From NCBI GenBank assembly GCA_016800925.1, contig JABCPU010000861.1:1-23288 (forward strand): 23,288 nt of DNA, read 5' to 3'. This document shows, piece after piece, positions 1 to 9,322 of this stretch (position 1 is its first letter; every line of letters begins with the position of its first letter). The notes below the pieces were generated by a model. That model did not search any database. It was given only the letters and a program-made list of their open reading frames with translations, and was not told the DNA's origin. The translations under genes were made by a program, and so were the position numbers. The DNA comes from Suillus spraguei. Lineage: Eukaryota > Basidiomycota > Agaricomycetes > Boletales > Suillaceae.

Positions 1-570
1 GGGTCTTATATAGACAAAATGAATGGCTATGCTACTGTTTTCCCACATTTTTTGTAGGGGTGCTGACCTACCCTATTTATTGAATATTGTCATAGTTGAT
101 TTGTAATATGCTCAAGGGTGTGAGAAGAAGTCATGTGGGATATTGATGGCTATGCATAAATTTGAGATCAGGTGACTATTAGTGGCTATCCTAGGAGGAA
201 TATCAATTATGTAATATTTGAAGCATAAACTTGCACTTTTTGTAGATGCATAAAAATGATGTGAGTGAATCATAGTGGGTTTCATGGGTTTCTCTGCAGG
301 TAACTCTATGTAATTATTTTGCTGGGGTCACCTGACATCTGTGGAAATCTTATGAAGTAGTTTCTGTAGCCAAACATACATAAACACACCCATGAAAAAT
401 GAATTAGAAATAATAAGCAAACTTTTATGAGCAAAAAGAAACTTTCAATTCTGTGTCATGGATTGATTTCTGTATAGAGGAACACTAAGCTATTATAGTC
501 CTGGTACTATTTGTCAGCTGCAGTAGTGCTTAGTCAGCCATGCACCAGACCAGTTTGGTGCACGTCAGCA
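1..570. other. AT-rich stretch without a recognisable gene
   Basis: I see no convincing coding frame, RNA gene or repeat here. The reverse strand runs on from the transposase relic to its right, but the translation soon fills with stops and no catalytic-domain residues can be placed. Confidence 0.5.
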
Positions 571-1064
571 ATTATGCCATCTTTGTGATGGGAGTTGACC
601 TGTTATTTCCTTAACAGATGTGCGCAACTTTGCTGGGTGGATAGGAGTTGCAGATTCAGATGACAGTTTGCACTAGTCAACAAGAGTTTCTTCTTGTGCA
701 GCAGATAACAATTGCTGACTCTCATGGGCATGCTGACGAGACTTATGCACTCCCAAACGCCGATCACTCAGCGTCTGACGCAATACCTAGACCAGTTGAG
801 TAAATAATCACATGACAAATCACAACTTACATTTTGCTCCTTTGCTGCAGCTGCAACAGATCAATATAGCCCATTTGCAATTCCCTGAATTGCAGCTTGA
901 ATGCATGACTCATATGTAGGGTCCGATGAAGCTTGTAGTTTTCCTCGTCTACTGCTGATAGACTTGCGAATGCGGACCAGCCCCATGACCAGCAGCACAG
1001 CACCAGTCAGCACTGGTGTGTGCAGTATTGAAACTCCGTCACGGCATATATCAGCAGGTGACAT
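571..1064 (-). pseudogene. Relic of a pogo/Fot1-like transposase N-terminus (psq + CENP-B-type HTH)
   Basis: Read on the minus strand, an open stretch from 1064 to 864 ends in a run like DPTYESCIQAAIQGIANG. This is the usual start of the psq/CENP-B DNA-binding region of fungal pogo-class DDE transposases. It continues through a TGA (861-863) into SVAAAAKEQN. It then crosses an intron-like gap (787-830) and resumes in frame as VLRQTLSDRR, then SRQHAHESQQLLSAAQEE and TLVD, followed by a TAG (673-675) where the family usually has Trp. Weak similarity continues to about 571. The two stops and the lack of a DDE domain make it a pseudogene. The upstream hydrophobic part of the 1064 ORF may not be native. 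The family call rests on motif memory, not a search. Confidence 0.55.
787..830 (-). other. Putative 44-nt intron inside the transposase relic
   Basis: On the minus strand the segment begins GTAAGT, has a CTCAAC branch-like site and ends CTAG. Removing it joins AAT to GTA in frame and makes the HTH region continuous. The length suits short basidiomycete introns. Confidence 0.45.
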
Positions 1065-1415
1065 TTCTGTGTGATTTTGGCACTTTCAGCTATCTCACTC
1101 AATTCTGCTTCAAATGTATTCATTCGACCTCATATTGAGTTGTGTTAGAGAGAGAATGATGTCTATGTTAAGAATTTTGTGTTTAGGTAGCTGGAAACAT
1201 GAGTTTTGTGAAAGTGCCGACTTCTGGGGGCTGCCGATTGCATGTACCATGATAGTATTCACGCTATGGTCCTGTCACATGAATTACAAATCAGTTCTAC
1301 GCCAGTCTGTGGCGACTCTGCGCGCCGTGCTCACTGAGGTAGATCAGCTGCTGGTGAGCATTACTATTAATATCACAACATCAGGGGCGAATGAATCTAT
1401 CCTTCGGATTCCTTC
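1065..1415. other. No recognisable feature
   Basis: Short open frames occur here (for example 1114-1491 plus), but their translations show no family motif and look like chance frames. I see nothing else. Confidence 0.5.
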
Positions 1416-2151
1416 TGTTACAAGAACACCTTCTTGTGCCCCTACTATCATTTTTCCTCCTATGCGTCGCTGTCTACTCTCGTCCCGATGAGGCCTCCAT
1501 CCTCGTCCTCCACTACCTCATCTGGCTCGCCGTTGTCACTCCTTACCTCGCCTATGCTCGCCTCCTCCATCGTCACTGAACATACCCTCTTCGCGCGCCT
1601 TCTACCTCCTCCATGCTTATACACGCCTCTCTTGCTTCACGCACTTCAAGCGCCTCCTCTGCGCTCATCGCATCACCTTGCGCTTCAACACGCGCACCCA
1701 CTCGGTTCACTGGGAACCCATGTCTGCCCTCAAGGACGTCTTGGTATCGTGTTATGCTTTATGCTTTTACCATTTACCTTTCTTGACTTGTGCGTCACCT
1801 CATTGGCTCATACCCTTTATACCTTCAGCTCCGCACTTATGACTCCTTCACGCACATGTGCATTCTCATTGGTTGATACACCTCTGACTCATTTACAAGC
1901 ATGCATCCTCTGATTGGCTATCTGACCTCATACTTAATTCAGCAATACTTATGTATTCGCACTCTGCTTCAATCTTACATATAAATACGCGCAGATAGCC
2001 TTTGTACTTCTTTAACTTGAATCTACTTGATCTTCGACCCTGAATTTCCTTTCGATAAGCTTTTCATAAGCTTATCGTCTCTATTCAAACTTCATAGAAG
2101 CTCATCGCTTCTACATCTTTGATCATCATCAAGAACCTCATCCCTGCAACA
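1416..2151 (+). repeat. Diverged LTR-like block (about 736 bp), possible solo LTR of a related family
   Basis: It starts TGTTACA and, about 20 bp in, shows GTGCCCCTA then CATTTT, echoing the first 35 bp of the main LTR family in this window. It ends GCAACA, giving TGTT/AACA ends. Three inverted CCAAT boxes (ATTGG at 1802, 1868 and 1913) precede a TATAAATA box (1980-1987), as expected for an LTR promoter. A motif CTTCGACCCTGAA at about 2034 also occurs in the leader of the main element. The 5-bp flanks (CCTTC and TAGGT) do not match, so no target duplication supports it. Open frames inside (1391-1913) look spurious. Confidence 0.4.
1802..1987 (+). promoter_or_regulatory. Promoter-like cluster: three inverted CCAAT boxes plus TATA box
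   Basis: ATTGG pentamers lie at 1802-1806, 1868-1872 and 1913-1917, each in a similar context (TCATTGG or TGATTGG). They are followed by TATAAATA at 1980-1987. This fits the U3 region of the LTR-like block. Confidence 0.4.
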
Positions 2152-2160
2152 TAGGTCATG

Positions 2161-2203
2161 AGACAGCGCCGTCAAGGGCGTTGGACGCGGTTTTGAAGAC
2201 AGG
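2161..2203 (-). pseudogene. Antisense fragment of a related pol gene
   Basis: The reverse complement translates to PVFKTASNALDGAV, matching PVFKTASDALDGV between RNase H and integrase in the pol copies of this window. By eye, about 31 of 37 core bases match B, and the differences are mostly silent. It abuts the 5' LTR of element A and points the opposite way, so it belongs to another, largely lost copy. Confidence 0.6.
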
Positions 2204-2676
2204 TGTTACAGTCGTACGTGCCCCTATTCATTTTCTGCCTCCTATACTTTGTATATTATGTAACATGACTCTTACTCATATGCTCAACGCATCTGTACTA
2301 TAGTTGCCTTCCTTGTTTGGATACGCACTTACATTCTCACGTCTCTCTTGGTCTGTGCACACATATAGGTCTATTTAAGCACATTGTATTACACTTGTAT
2401 ACTTTACTTTAATCTTACTGGGTTTTACCTGGAACATCCTTCGCTTAGGTCTCCAACCTTAGTCATCTTGAATCGTCTCTAAGTCTAAGCACTCCTTAGC
2501 CTTAGTCTCTATTCTCGTAGAACCTCTTAGACTTGTCTTTGAGGCTGAACCCTTGATAGTACTCGGAACGTGTTCCTTGTACCTTCACCTTGTCCTCTTC
2601 TGGACATTGTAGAACTTCCCAGCAGACCATCTGTGTCTTCTCACTGTCGCTGGTGACGCCACCCCAGTTCGTAACA
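2204..2676 (+). repeat. 5' LTR of copy A
   Basis: 473 bp, TGTTACA to GTAACA. It carries a TATTTAAG box (2372-2379) and the predicted transcript start with self-primer sequence (2406-2416). It shares diagnostic variants with the C 3' LTR (GATAGTAC near 2555, CAGACCATCTG near 2620) that its own 3' LTR lacks. Confidence 0.93.
2372..2416 (+). promoter_or_regulatory. LTR core promoter and self-primer (predicted transcript 5' end)
   Basis: TATTTAAG at 2372-2379 is followed 27 nt later by ACTTTAATCTT at 2406-2416, which is the exact reverse complement of the PBS at 2678-2688. In Tf1-type elements the first 11 transcript bases act as primer, so the start site is inferred near 2406. Confidence 0.65.
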
Positions 2677-2677
2677 A

Positions 2678-2688
2678 AAGATTAAAGT
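2678..2688 (+). other. Self-priming primer-binding site of copy A
   Basis: AAGATTAAAGT lies one base after the 5' LTR and is fully complementary over 11 nt to ACTTTAATCTT inside the same LTR. No TGG-initial tRNA-type PBS is present. Confidence 0.75.
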
Positions 2689-2804
2689 CCACCTGATCAT
2701 CAACTACCCAGTCTTCGACCCTGAACCCTGATAAAGCCCTAACAGACAGCAAGACAGTGCATGTAGGCACCGAGAAAGTATAACTCACCAGACGAATCAC
2801 CATC

Positions 2805-3641
2805 ATGATGACCACCAAAGAATTTGAATACAAAATCGGCCTTCCAACCGGTTTTGATGGGGATCATGACAACTCTCTAGAATTCATCCAATCATGCAAT
2901 CTATGCTTTGATATCAACGAAAAGCTCTACACCACCGACAAGCAGAAGATCATTTTCATTACATCTTTCATGACTGAGAAGAATGCCAAATCTTGGAAAG
3001 AACAATTCCTTGCTCATGCCCAGTCAACCGACTCCTCTGGACAAAAGGTTGGTTACGGGACATTGAAGGATTTTATGAAAAGCTTCAACGAAGCTTTTGA
3101 ACCAGTGGATACCAGAGGAACTGCATTCACAAAGCTCAGAGACCTCAAACAAGGAAGTGGCAATCTCCATACCTATATTGCTGACTTTGAGGCACTTGCA
3201 GCTAAGGCCCACATCACCGACGATGCAACAAAGATCCAATTCTTCCAAGATGGCCTCAACCTAGGTATCCTAACCAAGCTTTTCGCGCCAGGAGATGTCT
3301 CAGAGATATTCCATAACATTGTATTGCAATGTGTTTCCATTGACAACTCCCACCACCGCCTTCTAGCGTTACGAGCACGTCATGCTCCACAGCAGAAGAA
3401 GAAGAACTATGGAAACGCACGTTACACACCCAATCATGATTCAAATGCAATGGTCGTAGATCGAATCTCCGATATAGAGAGATCCGAATGTATGAAAAAG
3501 GGACAATGCTTTGGATGCAAGAAAACCGGACACCATATTCACAATTGTCCAGAAAGAAAGAAGAAAACCCCGCTCCGTCAAACCGAGGTTAAAGACGAAG
3601 AAGAAGAAGAAACTGTGAGGCGGCTTATAGAGGATTTTTAA
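2805..3641 (+). CDS. gag: Gag polyprotein, copy A (intact frame)
   Basis: A 278-aa structural protein expected to form the cytoplasmic virus-like particle and package element RNA. Residues about 5-170 form the helical capsid-type region found in fungal Ty3/gypsy Gags (motifs such as EFIQSCNLCFDINEKLY and ITSFMTEKNAKSWKEQF). A single CCHC zinc knuckle (C-X2-C-X4-H-X4-C) spans residues 235-248. The tail is highly charged, with a run of five Glu. Translation may start at either of two adjacent ATGs (2805, 2808), after a 128-nt leader. The frame ends at TAA 3639-3641, where pol overlaps in the minus 1 frame. Compared with copy B, this gag lacks the premature stop and is the better-preserved one. 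Confidence 0.88.
   Translation: MMTTKEFEYKIGLPTGFDGDHDNSLEFIQSCNLCFDINEKLYTTDKQKIIFITSFMTEKNAKSWKEQFLAHAQSTDSSGQKVGYGTLKDFMKSFNEAFEPVDTRGTAFTKLRDLKQGSGNLHTYIADFEALAAKAHITDDATKIQFFQDGLNLGILTKLFAPGDVSEIFHNIVLQCVSIDNSHHRLLALRARHAPQQKKKNYGNARYTPNHDSNAMVVDRISDIERSECMKKGQCFGCKKTGHHIHNCPERKKKTPLRQTEVKDEEEEETVRRLIEDF
3633..3641 (+). promoter_or_regulatory. Gag-pol junction with possible minus 1 frameshift site, copy A
   Basis: Gag ends GAT TTT TAA. The pol frame reads TTA at 3638-3640 and runs on as NWRNKDSTYVSPNV, so pol is in the minus 1 frame. Five consecutive T precede the stop, so tRNA-Phe could slip back one base while the stop waits in the A site. Copy B has the same arrangement with TGA. Confidence 0.5.
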
Positions 3642-6600
3642 ATTGGAGAAACAAGGATTCGACATATGTTTCTCCCAATGTATTACTAAGGCTTGTATGT
3701 GCTATAGGTGAAAGAAAAGAACTTCATATTCCCATCACCCTTCACTTGCGTACACGCTTAAAATCCGTCGACACCACCGCTGTTATTGATTTGGGCGCAG
3801 CAGGAACATTCATTTCTGAAGAGTTTGTGAAACTCCATCAAATCACACGACGAAAACTCAAAACACCGTTTCGAGTTACTACGGCAGATGGAACTCTTAT
3901 CAAAGGAGGGCCGATCACACACTACTGTCTCCTAGTGGTCAAAATTGATGAACAAACCATGTATGGAAAATTCAATATACTAAACTAGGATGAAGAGATC
4001 AAATCCTTCTGGGAATTCCGTGGTTACGCGCAATAAACCCAAGTATAGATTGGGCTGCTGAAACACTCGTCCTCCCTCGAACGACGAAATCAGATGAAAT
4101 TGAAATCGACTTAGATACCGATCAGAAGAAGAACGGGCTACCCCCGGCTTTCCAGTGCCATCCCAAGAAATGGCAACATTCACAACTTCCAAAACCCCTC
4201 GTCGCCTCTCCTATTAACATTCCTAATGTTCAAAAGACCCCAAACCTGAAGTACGAATACCACATACTACAAACTCCCCTCCCCATGTACAACTGCCGCA
4301 AGCAGTATCACCAATTCCCCATGCAGAAAAGTGCAAGAACAAATCCGAACCTGAGTATCGGACCGGACCAAACCTATTGAGCAACGGCCAATAGAAGAAC
4401 AGAAGTATGGGAAAAGAAAAGCGGAAGAAGAAATTCCTGGACAAGATACAAATGTACCGAAACTATCCAAGTTCTATGTTCCTCCGAAAATTCTTCAACA
4501 TACTCCCTCAGCTTCAATTGAAGAAATCCCTGATGAAGAAGAACCCGTACCCTCTTTGATCCCAACAGAGGATGATGATCAATTCAACACTATGCAAGAT
4601 GTCTGGCATGCACCAGAAGTACGTGAAATTTCCTCTTACGAGCTTGGAGATGGAGAATTCCTTGTGGAATATGACACGGATGGAGTTAGTATGAGAATCA
4701 TCGAAGAAGTATCCATGGATACACCCCTTACACGTGATGGAACTTCCCGACTCGAACAACTCCCCATCTCTTCTACAGCCTCCCTTCCTCCTCCGAAATA
4801 CAGTAATAAAGCTCAGGAATTCGCGACGGATGAGAAGGAGAAGAAAAAGAAATCTTTCAAAGAATTGGTCCCGGAATATTTGCATGACTTTGCAGATGTC
4901 TTTGCTAAAGACGGACTAAACAAGCTACCTCCTGAACACCCTGGTATTGATCATCACATCAATACTAAACCTGGTTTTATTCCCTGCACGTCTAAGGTTT
5001 ACCCACTATTGGAAAAAGAACGCGCTGCCGTTAAAACATTTATTGACAAAAATGTTGCAAAGGGTTTCATCTCAGAATCAAAGTCACCCCAAGCCAGTGG
5101 CTTCTTCTTTGTGGGAAAGAAGAGTGGAGAATTGCGTCCCTGTCAAGATTATCGCTACATCAATGATTGGACAGTCAAGAATGCTTATCCACTCCCACTT
5201 CCTATTTCCCTCGTTGCACGCCTTCACAATGCACAGTTCTTTACGAAAATGGAAATCCGGTCCGGTTATAATAACATTTGCATCCACCCCGATGACCGCT
5301 GGAAAGCAGCATTTCCCACGAAATTCGGCCTCTTTGAGCCGAACGTCATGTTCTTTGGCCTTTGTAATTCCCCAGCAACTTTCCAAGCATACATGAATCG
5401 TACCTTCCAGCAAGAGATCAATGAAGGGTGGATGGTCATCTACATGGACGATATCCTGATTTTCTCCACGACTATGGCAGAACACCGCGAGCAAACCAGA
5501 CAGGTTTTGATGAAGATACGAAAGGAACACTTGTTCCTGAAACCGGAGAAATGCACCTTCAATGCAGAAGAAGTGGAATACCTCGGAATGATAATTTGCC
5601 CCGGACAAGTTGCTATGGGCACCGCCAAGACCAAGGGAATCGCCAAATGGCCAACACCGAAATCTGTAAGAGAAGTCCAGTCATTCCTCTGTTTTTGCAA
5701 CTTCTACCGCATGTTCATTTCCCACTACTCTGACATCGCCCGACCCCTTATCGAATTAACAAAGAAAGATAAGACCTTTGATTGGTCAACCGAATGTATG
5801 GACACCTTCGAAGAACTGAAACGACGCTTCACATCCCAACCGGTACTCCATAACCCTGATTCTTCCTGACAATTTGCTATTGCTACCGACGCCTCGCTTG
5901 TAGCAACTGGCGGAGTTCTCCTGCAGACCAATGAGAATGGTGTTTATCACCCATGTGCATATCTCTCGCAGTCTTTGAACCCTGCAGAATGCAACTATCA
6001 GATCTTTGATCGGGAACTTCTTGCCATGATCTGGGCATTGAATGAATGGTGTCATTACCTTGAAGGAAACCTGCACCCTGTCCTGGTATTCACTGACCAC
6101 AAGAATCTTCTGTACTTTAGAAGTGCACAGAAGCTTACCCGTCGCCAAGCACATTGGCAACTGATTTTGTCTATTTACGACCTTGAACTCCATCACATTG
6201 CAGGTACTAAATTGGCAGTACCTGATGCACTATCTCACCGACCCAACTACGATTCTGGTAAAGATGATAACAAAGACCAGACTCTCCTTCCTGACGCTCT
6301 GTTTGTTCGTCTTATTGACACCGACCTGAAGGATGTTTTATCCTCCTCTGATCCCCTCGACGACCCTGTCTTCAAAACTGCATCTGACGCCCTTGATGGC
6401 GTGTGTCTTCCCCCTATGAAATCCGCACTCTCTGACTGGAAGATAGAGGAGAACGTCCTCTATTTTAAGAATCGTGCCTACATTCCACCGGCGCATCGTT
6501 CCAATATCCTTCACAGGTATCATGATCATCCCACTGCGGGACATCCCGGTAGATTTAAAACTGAAGAACTCGTCAAACGAGAAGCCTGGTGGCCTGCTAT

Positions 6601-7769
6601 GGGCTCTTATATTCGGAAATATGTGGAGGGTTGCACCCTTTGTCAGCAAATGAAAGCGGATATGCATCCTGTTCGGCCTCCGCTTGCCCCGATTCCCTCA
6701 TCTGCGACTTGACCCTTTTCTCAGGTCTCTGTCGATCTTATCACTGACCTCCCTGTTTCTGGGGGCTTTGACAGTATCATGGTCATGGTAGACCATGGCC
6801 TTACAAAGGGGGTAATTATTATCCCTTGCCTGAAAACTGTCACTTCCGAAGGCATTGCCAAACTATTCTTGAAATATGTTTATCATTGATTTGGACTCCA
6901 TGACAAAGTTATCTCAGATTGCGGCCTGCAGTTCTTATCTCGCTTCTCCAAAGAGCTTGCCCGACTTCTCGACTACGTCATCGCCCCATCTACGGCTTAT
7001 GTATCACCCTCAGACTGATGGTCAAACTGAGTGGCTCAATCAAGAACTAGAAACGTACCTGCGCATCTATTGCTGCAATAACCCTGAAGATTGGATAGAA
7101 CACCTACCAATCGCCGAATTTGTCCACAACCATCGAAAACATGATGCAAGGAATGCATCACCTTTCTATCTCATGATAGGATACGAACCACGCGCTATCC
7201 CTCATCTGATCCCCGATTCATCTGTCCCCACAGCAGAAGATCGAGTACGCTCTCTGCAGAAGATAAGAGAAGAAGCAATCGCCTGCCATAACATTGTGAT
7301 GCAAACAATGGCCGAACAATCCCAAGGAGAGAAGTACACTCCATGGAAGATCAGAGATAAGGTCTGGCTATCTGCTACTAATCTTAGACTCAAACTCCCA
7401 TGGCGGAAACTTGCGCCAAAATGATACGGACCTTTCCCGATCATCGATGTCTTATCGCCCATCATATTTACACTCAAACTCCCCTCACAATGGAAAATTC
7501 ATCCCACTTTCCATGCTTCTGTCTTATCGTCCTATAGCAAAACAGACGTACATGGCCCAAACTTCCCCAAACCACCGCCTGACATTATCGAAGAAGAAGA
7601 ACAATACGAAGTAGAAGCTATTCTCTCCCACAAAGGAACCGGCATTCATCGATGCTATCTTGTTTCTTGGAAAGGATATTTGCTGGGAGATAATGAGTGG
7701 CTCCCAGAAAAGAACTTGAAGAACTCCGCTCGAATCCTGAATGCTTATAAGAAGCAACACTCCCTCTAA
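3638..7769 (+). pseudogene. pol: Pol polyprotein, copy A (PR-RT-RNase H-IN-chromodomain), broken
   Basis: Reverse-transcription and integration polyprotein. The protease motif at about 3788 reads DLGA where B has DSGA, so the catalytic triad is damaged. A 1-bp deletion near 3979 and several indels up to about 4500 scramble the linker. The long open part 4556-5869 holds RT, with motif A altered (KMEI, GAA at 5252; B has KMDI) and YMDD intact at 5441-5452. TGA 5867-5869 interrupts the start of RNase H. The integrase zinc finger lies at about 6500-6660. Further TGA codons are at 6710-6712, 6887-6889 and 7422-7424, with a 4-bp insertion near 7007. The DDE region (SDCG for SDRG, then TDGQTE), the GPF motif and a chromodomain (about 7590-7760) follow, ending at TAA 7767-7769. 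It is clearly non-functional. Confidence 0.9.
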
Positions 7770-7823
7770 ATACTCCTCAGTCAATCAACCACACCAGCAT
7801 TTGATCAACTAAAGCCTTTCGAA

Positions 7824-9290
7824 ATGTCTTTTCCCACTGCATACATTACCCCCGTCACCATTACCAACAATGACTCTGATTCTGATGCAGAAAACTACGG
7901 AACCCTTGCCACTGAAATCGACAACACCTCTTACATTGAAGCCGCCCTTCTATGTGAAGGACACGCTCTTGAGATTGAAAGAATCCTCACAGAAAGAGGT
8001 GCCTTCCCTGCCTTACTTCTCATCAACATTATCCGTACCGCCGCCCTCATTGAAACTACTACCAATGAAACCACAGAAATCACATATCGCCAGCGCATCT
8101 TACATCTACAAAAACGCATTCGTTCTTATGCTATGCTGTTGCTTCCCCATTCTTTTAAGAGCGATGTTGAAGAAGCTATTCACATTGTGGCCGAATGTCG
8201 AGCAGGTGTTGCTCGACCTCCCGCTCCGCAAAGAGATACGAACCCACTTCCAGTCCCTCCACCCTCTTCTTTGCGCGTTTATTCTAACGTTGATGCCTTT
8301 GCTGGCTTATACACTGCAGTTCAAGAGATTGGACAGCTCACCAATGCAGTTGTCGAAACTATCCAGCAATCAGTCATTGAAACAAGAACAGCCAGAAATT
8401 TAGTTGAAGAAGCCATTACCAAATTACAGCAAACACAAACAGACCTCGCTTCTCCACGAACCCCATCTCCCATTGAACGACCAACTTCATCGCCCCCTGT
8501 CACCCATGAGCATCCCACATGGTTATATGAACCTTGCACAACAGAACAGTGTGAGGCCGCGAAAATATTAGGAATCCCTGCCGCTGAGTTGGTGGCACTT
8601 GGTCCTTGACTTCGCGACCTCCACATTCACCCTCCAATGTCCATCCCAGCATCATTTGGTCCAATGGACCCTGTCTCGCCAGTTCTAGTAAAGGACTTTG
8701 GCATAACATCCTCTTCCTCCCCCAATGAACTCCTCACAGTTGCCAAACGAGCAACTACCCCTGATCTCCCAATGTCAGCATACACCCTTACCACTAAGCA
8801 GCAGGCGCAGCTTAGACGAGACAATACCATCGCTTTAAGCCGTATGGCGCGGTGGAAGGGAAAGAAACACACCAGGTCCACTAGCCCCAAACCCATTATT
8901 TCACCGTCACCCTTATGCATGTCTACCTCTAACACTGATGATAATATGAAGTGTCGATTCTGTGGCATCATTGAACATCAGCAAAAGAATTGCCCCAACT
9001 ACAAGTGCCGAATTTGTCTACGACATGCCCCTACCCATCTCTCTATCTATTGTCCTCAACGTGTTGGGACTCCTCCCTTCACGTTAACCTGGAAGGATGA
9101 CGGATTCTATGATGCACTTCATTCTTGGGAACAACAGCTTGACGATGAACGAGCTCGAGCAGCGAAAAGACGGGACTCTAAACGACATGCTGGTGCTGAA
9201 GAAGCTGCATACATGAGGAGTGGATCATTCCTTGATGAGGACTATGAGTATAGTGACGATCCTCTTTACTATGCTAATCAGGACATATAA
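7824..9290 (+). pseudogene. ORF3, copy A: zinc-knuckle protein downstream of pol, one internal TGA
   Basis: A frame of about 488 codons starting MSFPTAYITP and ending at TAA 9288-9290, broken only by TGA 8607-8609 (copy B has CGA). The N-terminal 100 residues are predicted mostly helical. Residues about 150-215 look coiled-coil-like (GLYTAVQEIGQLTN through VEEAITKLQQTQTD), followed by a Pro/Ser-rich linker. The C-terminal part has two zinc knuckles: C-X2-C-X4-H-X4-C at about 8950-8991 and C-X2-C-X6-H-X4-C at about 9004-9051. The tail is acidic and ends YSDDPLYYANQDI. I do not recognise the family. It sits where env lies in retroviruses, but no signal peptide or membrane segment is visible. 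The ATG inside pol that opens this frame in B and C is out of phase here because of a 1-bp indel near 7790. Confidence 0.8.
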
Positions 9291-9304
9291 AGTCGGTGAC
9301 TTTA
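9288..9304 (+). other. 7-bp hairpin at the ORF3 stop, next to the PPT (copy A)
   Basis: TAAAGTC-GGT-GACTTTA forms a perfect 7-bp stem with a 3-nt loop. It includes the ORF3 stop codon and lies five bases before the polypurine tract. The same structure occurs in B and, with an altered closing pair, in C. Confidence 0.55.
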
Positions 9305-9309
9305 CCTGT

Positions 9310-9319
9310 AAAAGGGGGG
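9310..9319 (+). other. Polypurine tract, copy A
   Basis: AAAAGGGGGG followed by TAA and then the 3' LTR. This is the expected plus-strand primer, and the layout is the same in copies B and C. Confidence 0.85.
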
Positions 9320-9322
9320 TAA

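Noticed and set aside
861..1064. 67-codon minus-strand frame as a complete small membrane protein
   Set aside because: The similarity to an HTH region continues past its stop and across an intron, so it is part of a broken transposase relic.
1391..1913. Overlapping plus-strand frames of 62 and 159 codons
   Set aside because: Low-complexity Leu/Ser/Pro translations from CT-rich DNA within an LTR-like block; no motif, and they overlap in different frames.
2155..2170. GAGACAGC at about 2159 and again at 20744 as a target duplication of the whole nest
   Set aside because: It is not adjacent to the LTR on the left (about 35 bp away), and the 5-bp flanks of the LTRs differ, so the match is probably chance.
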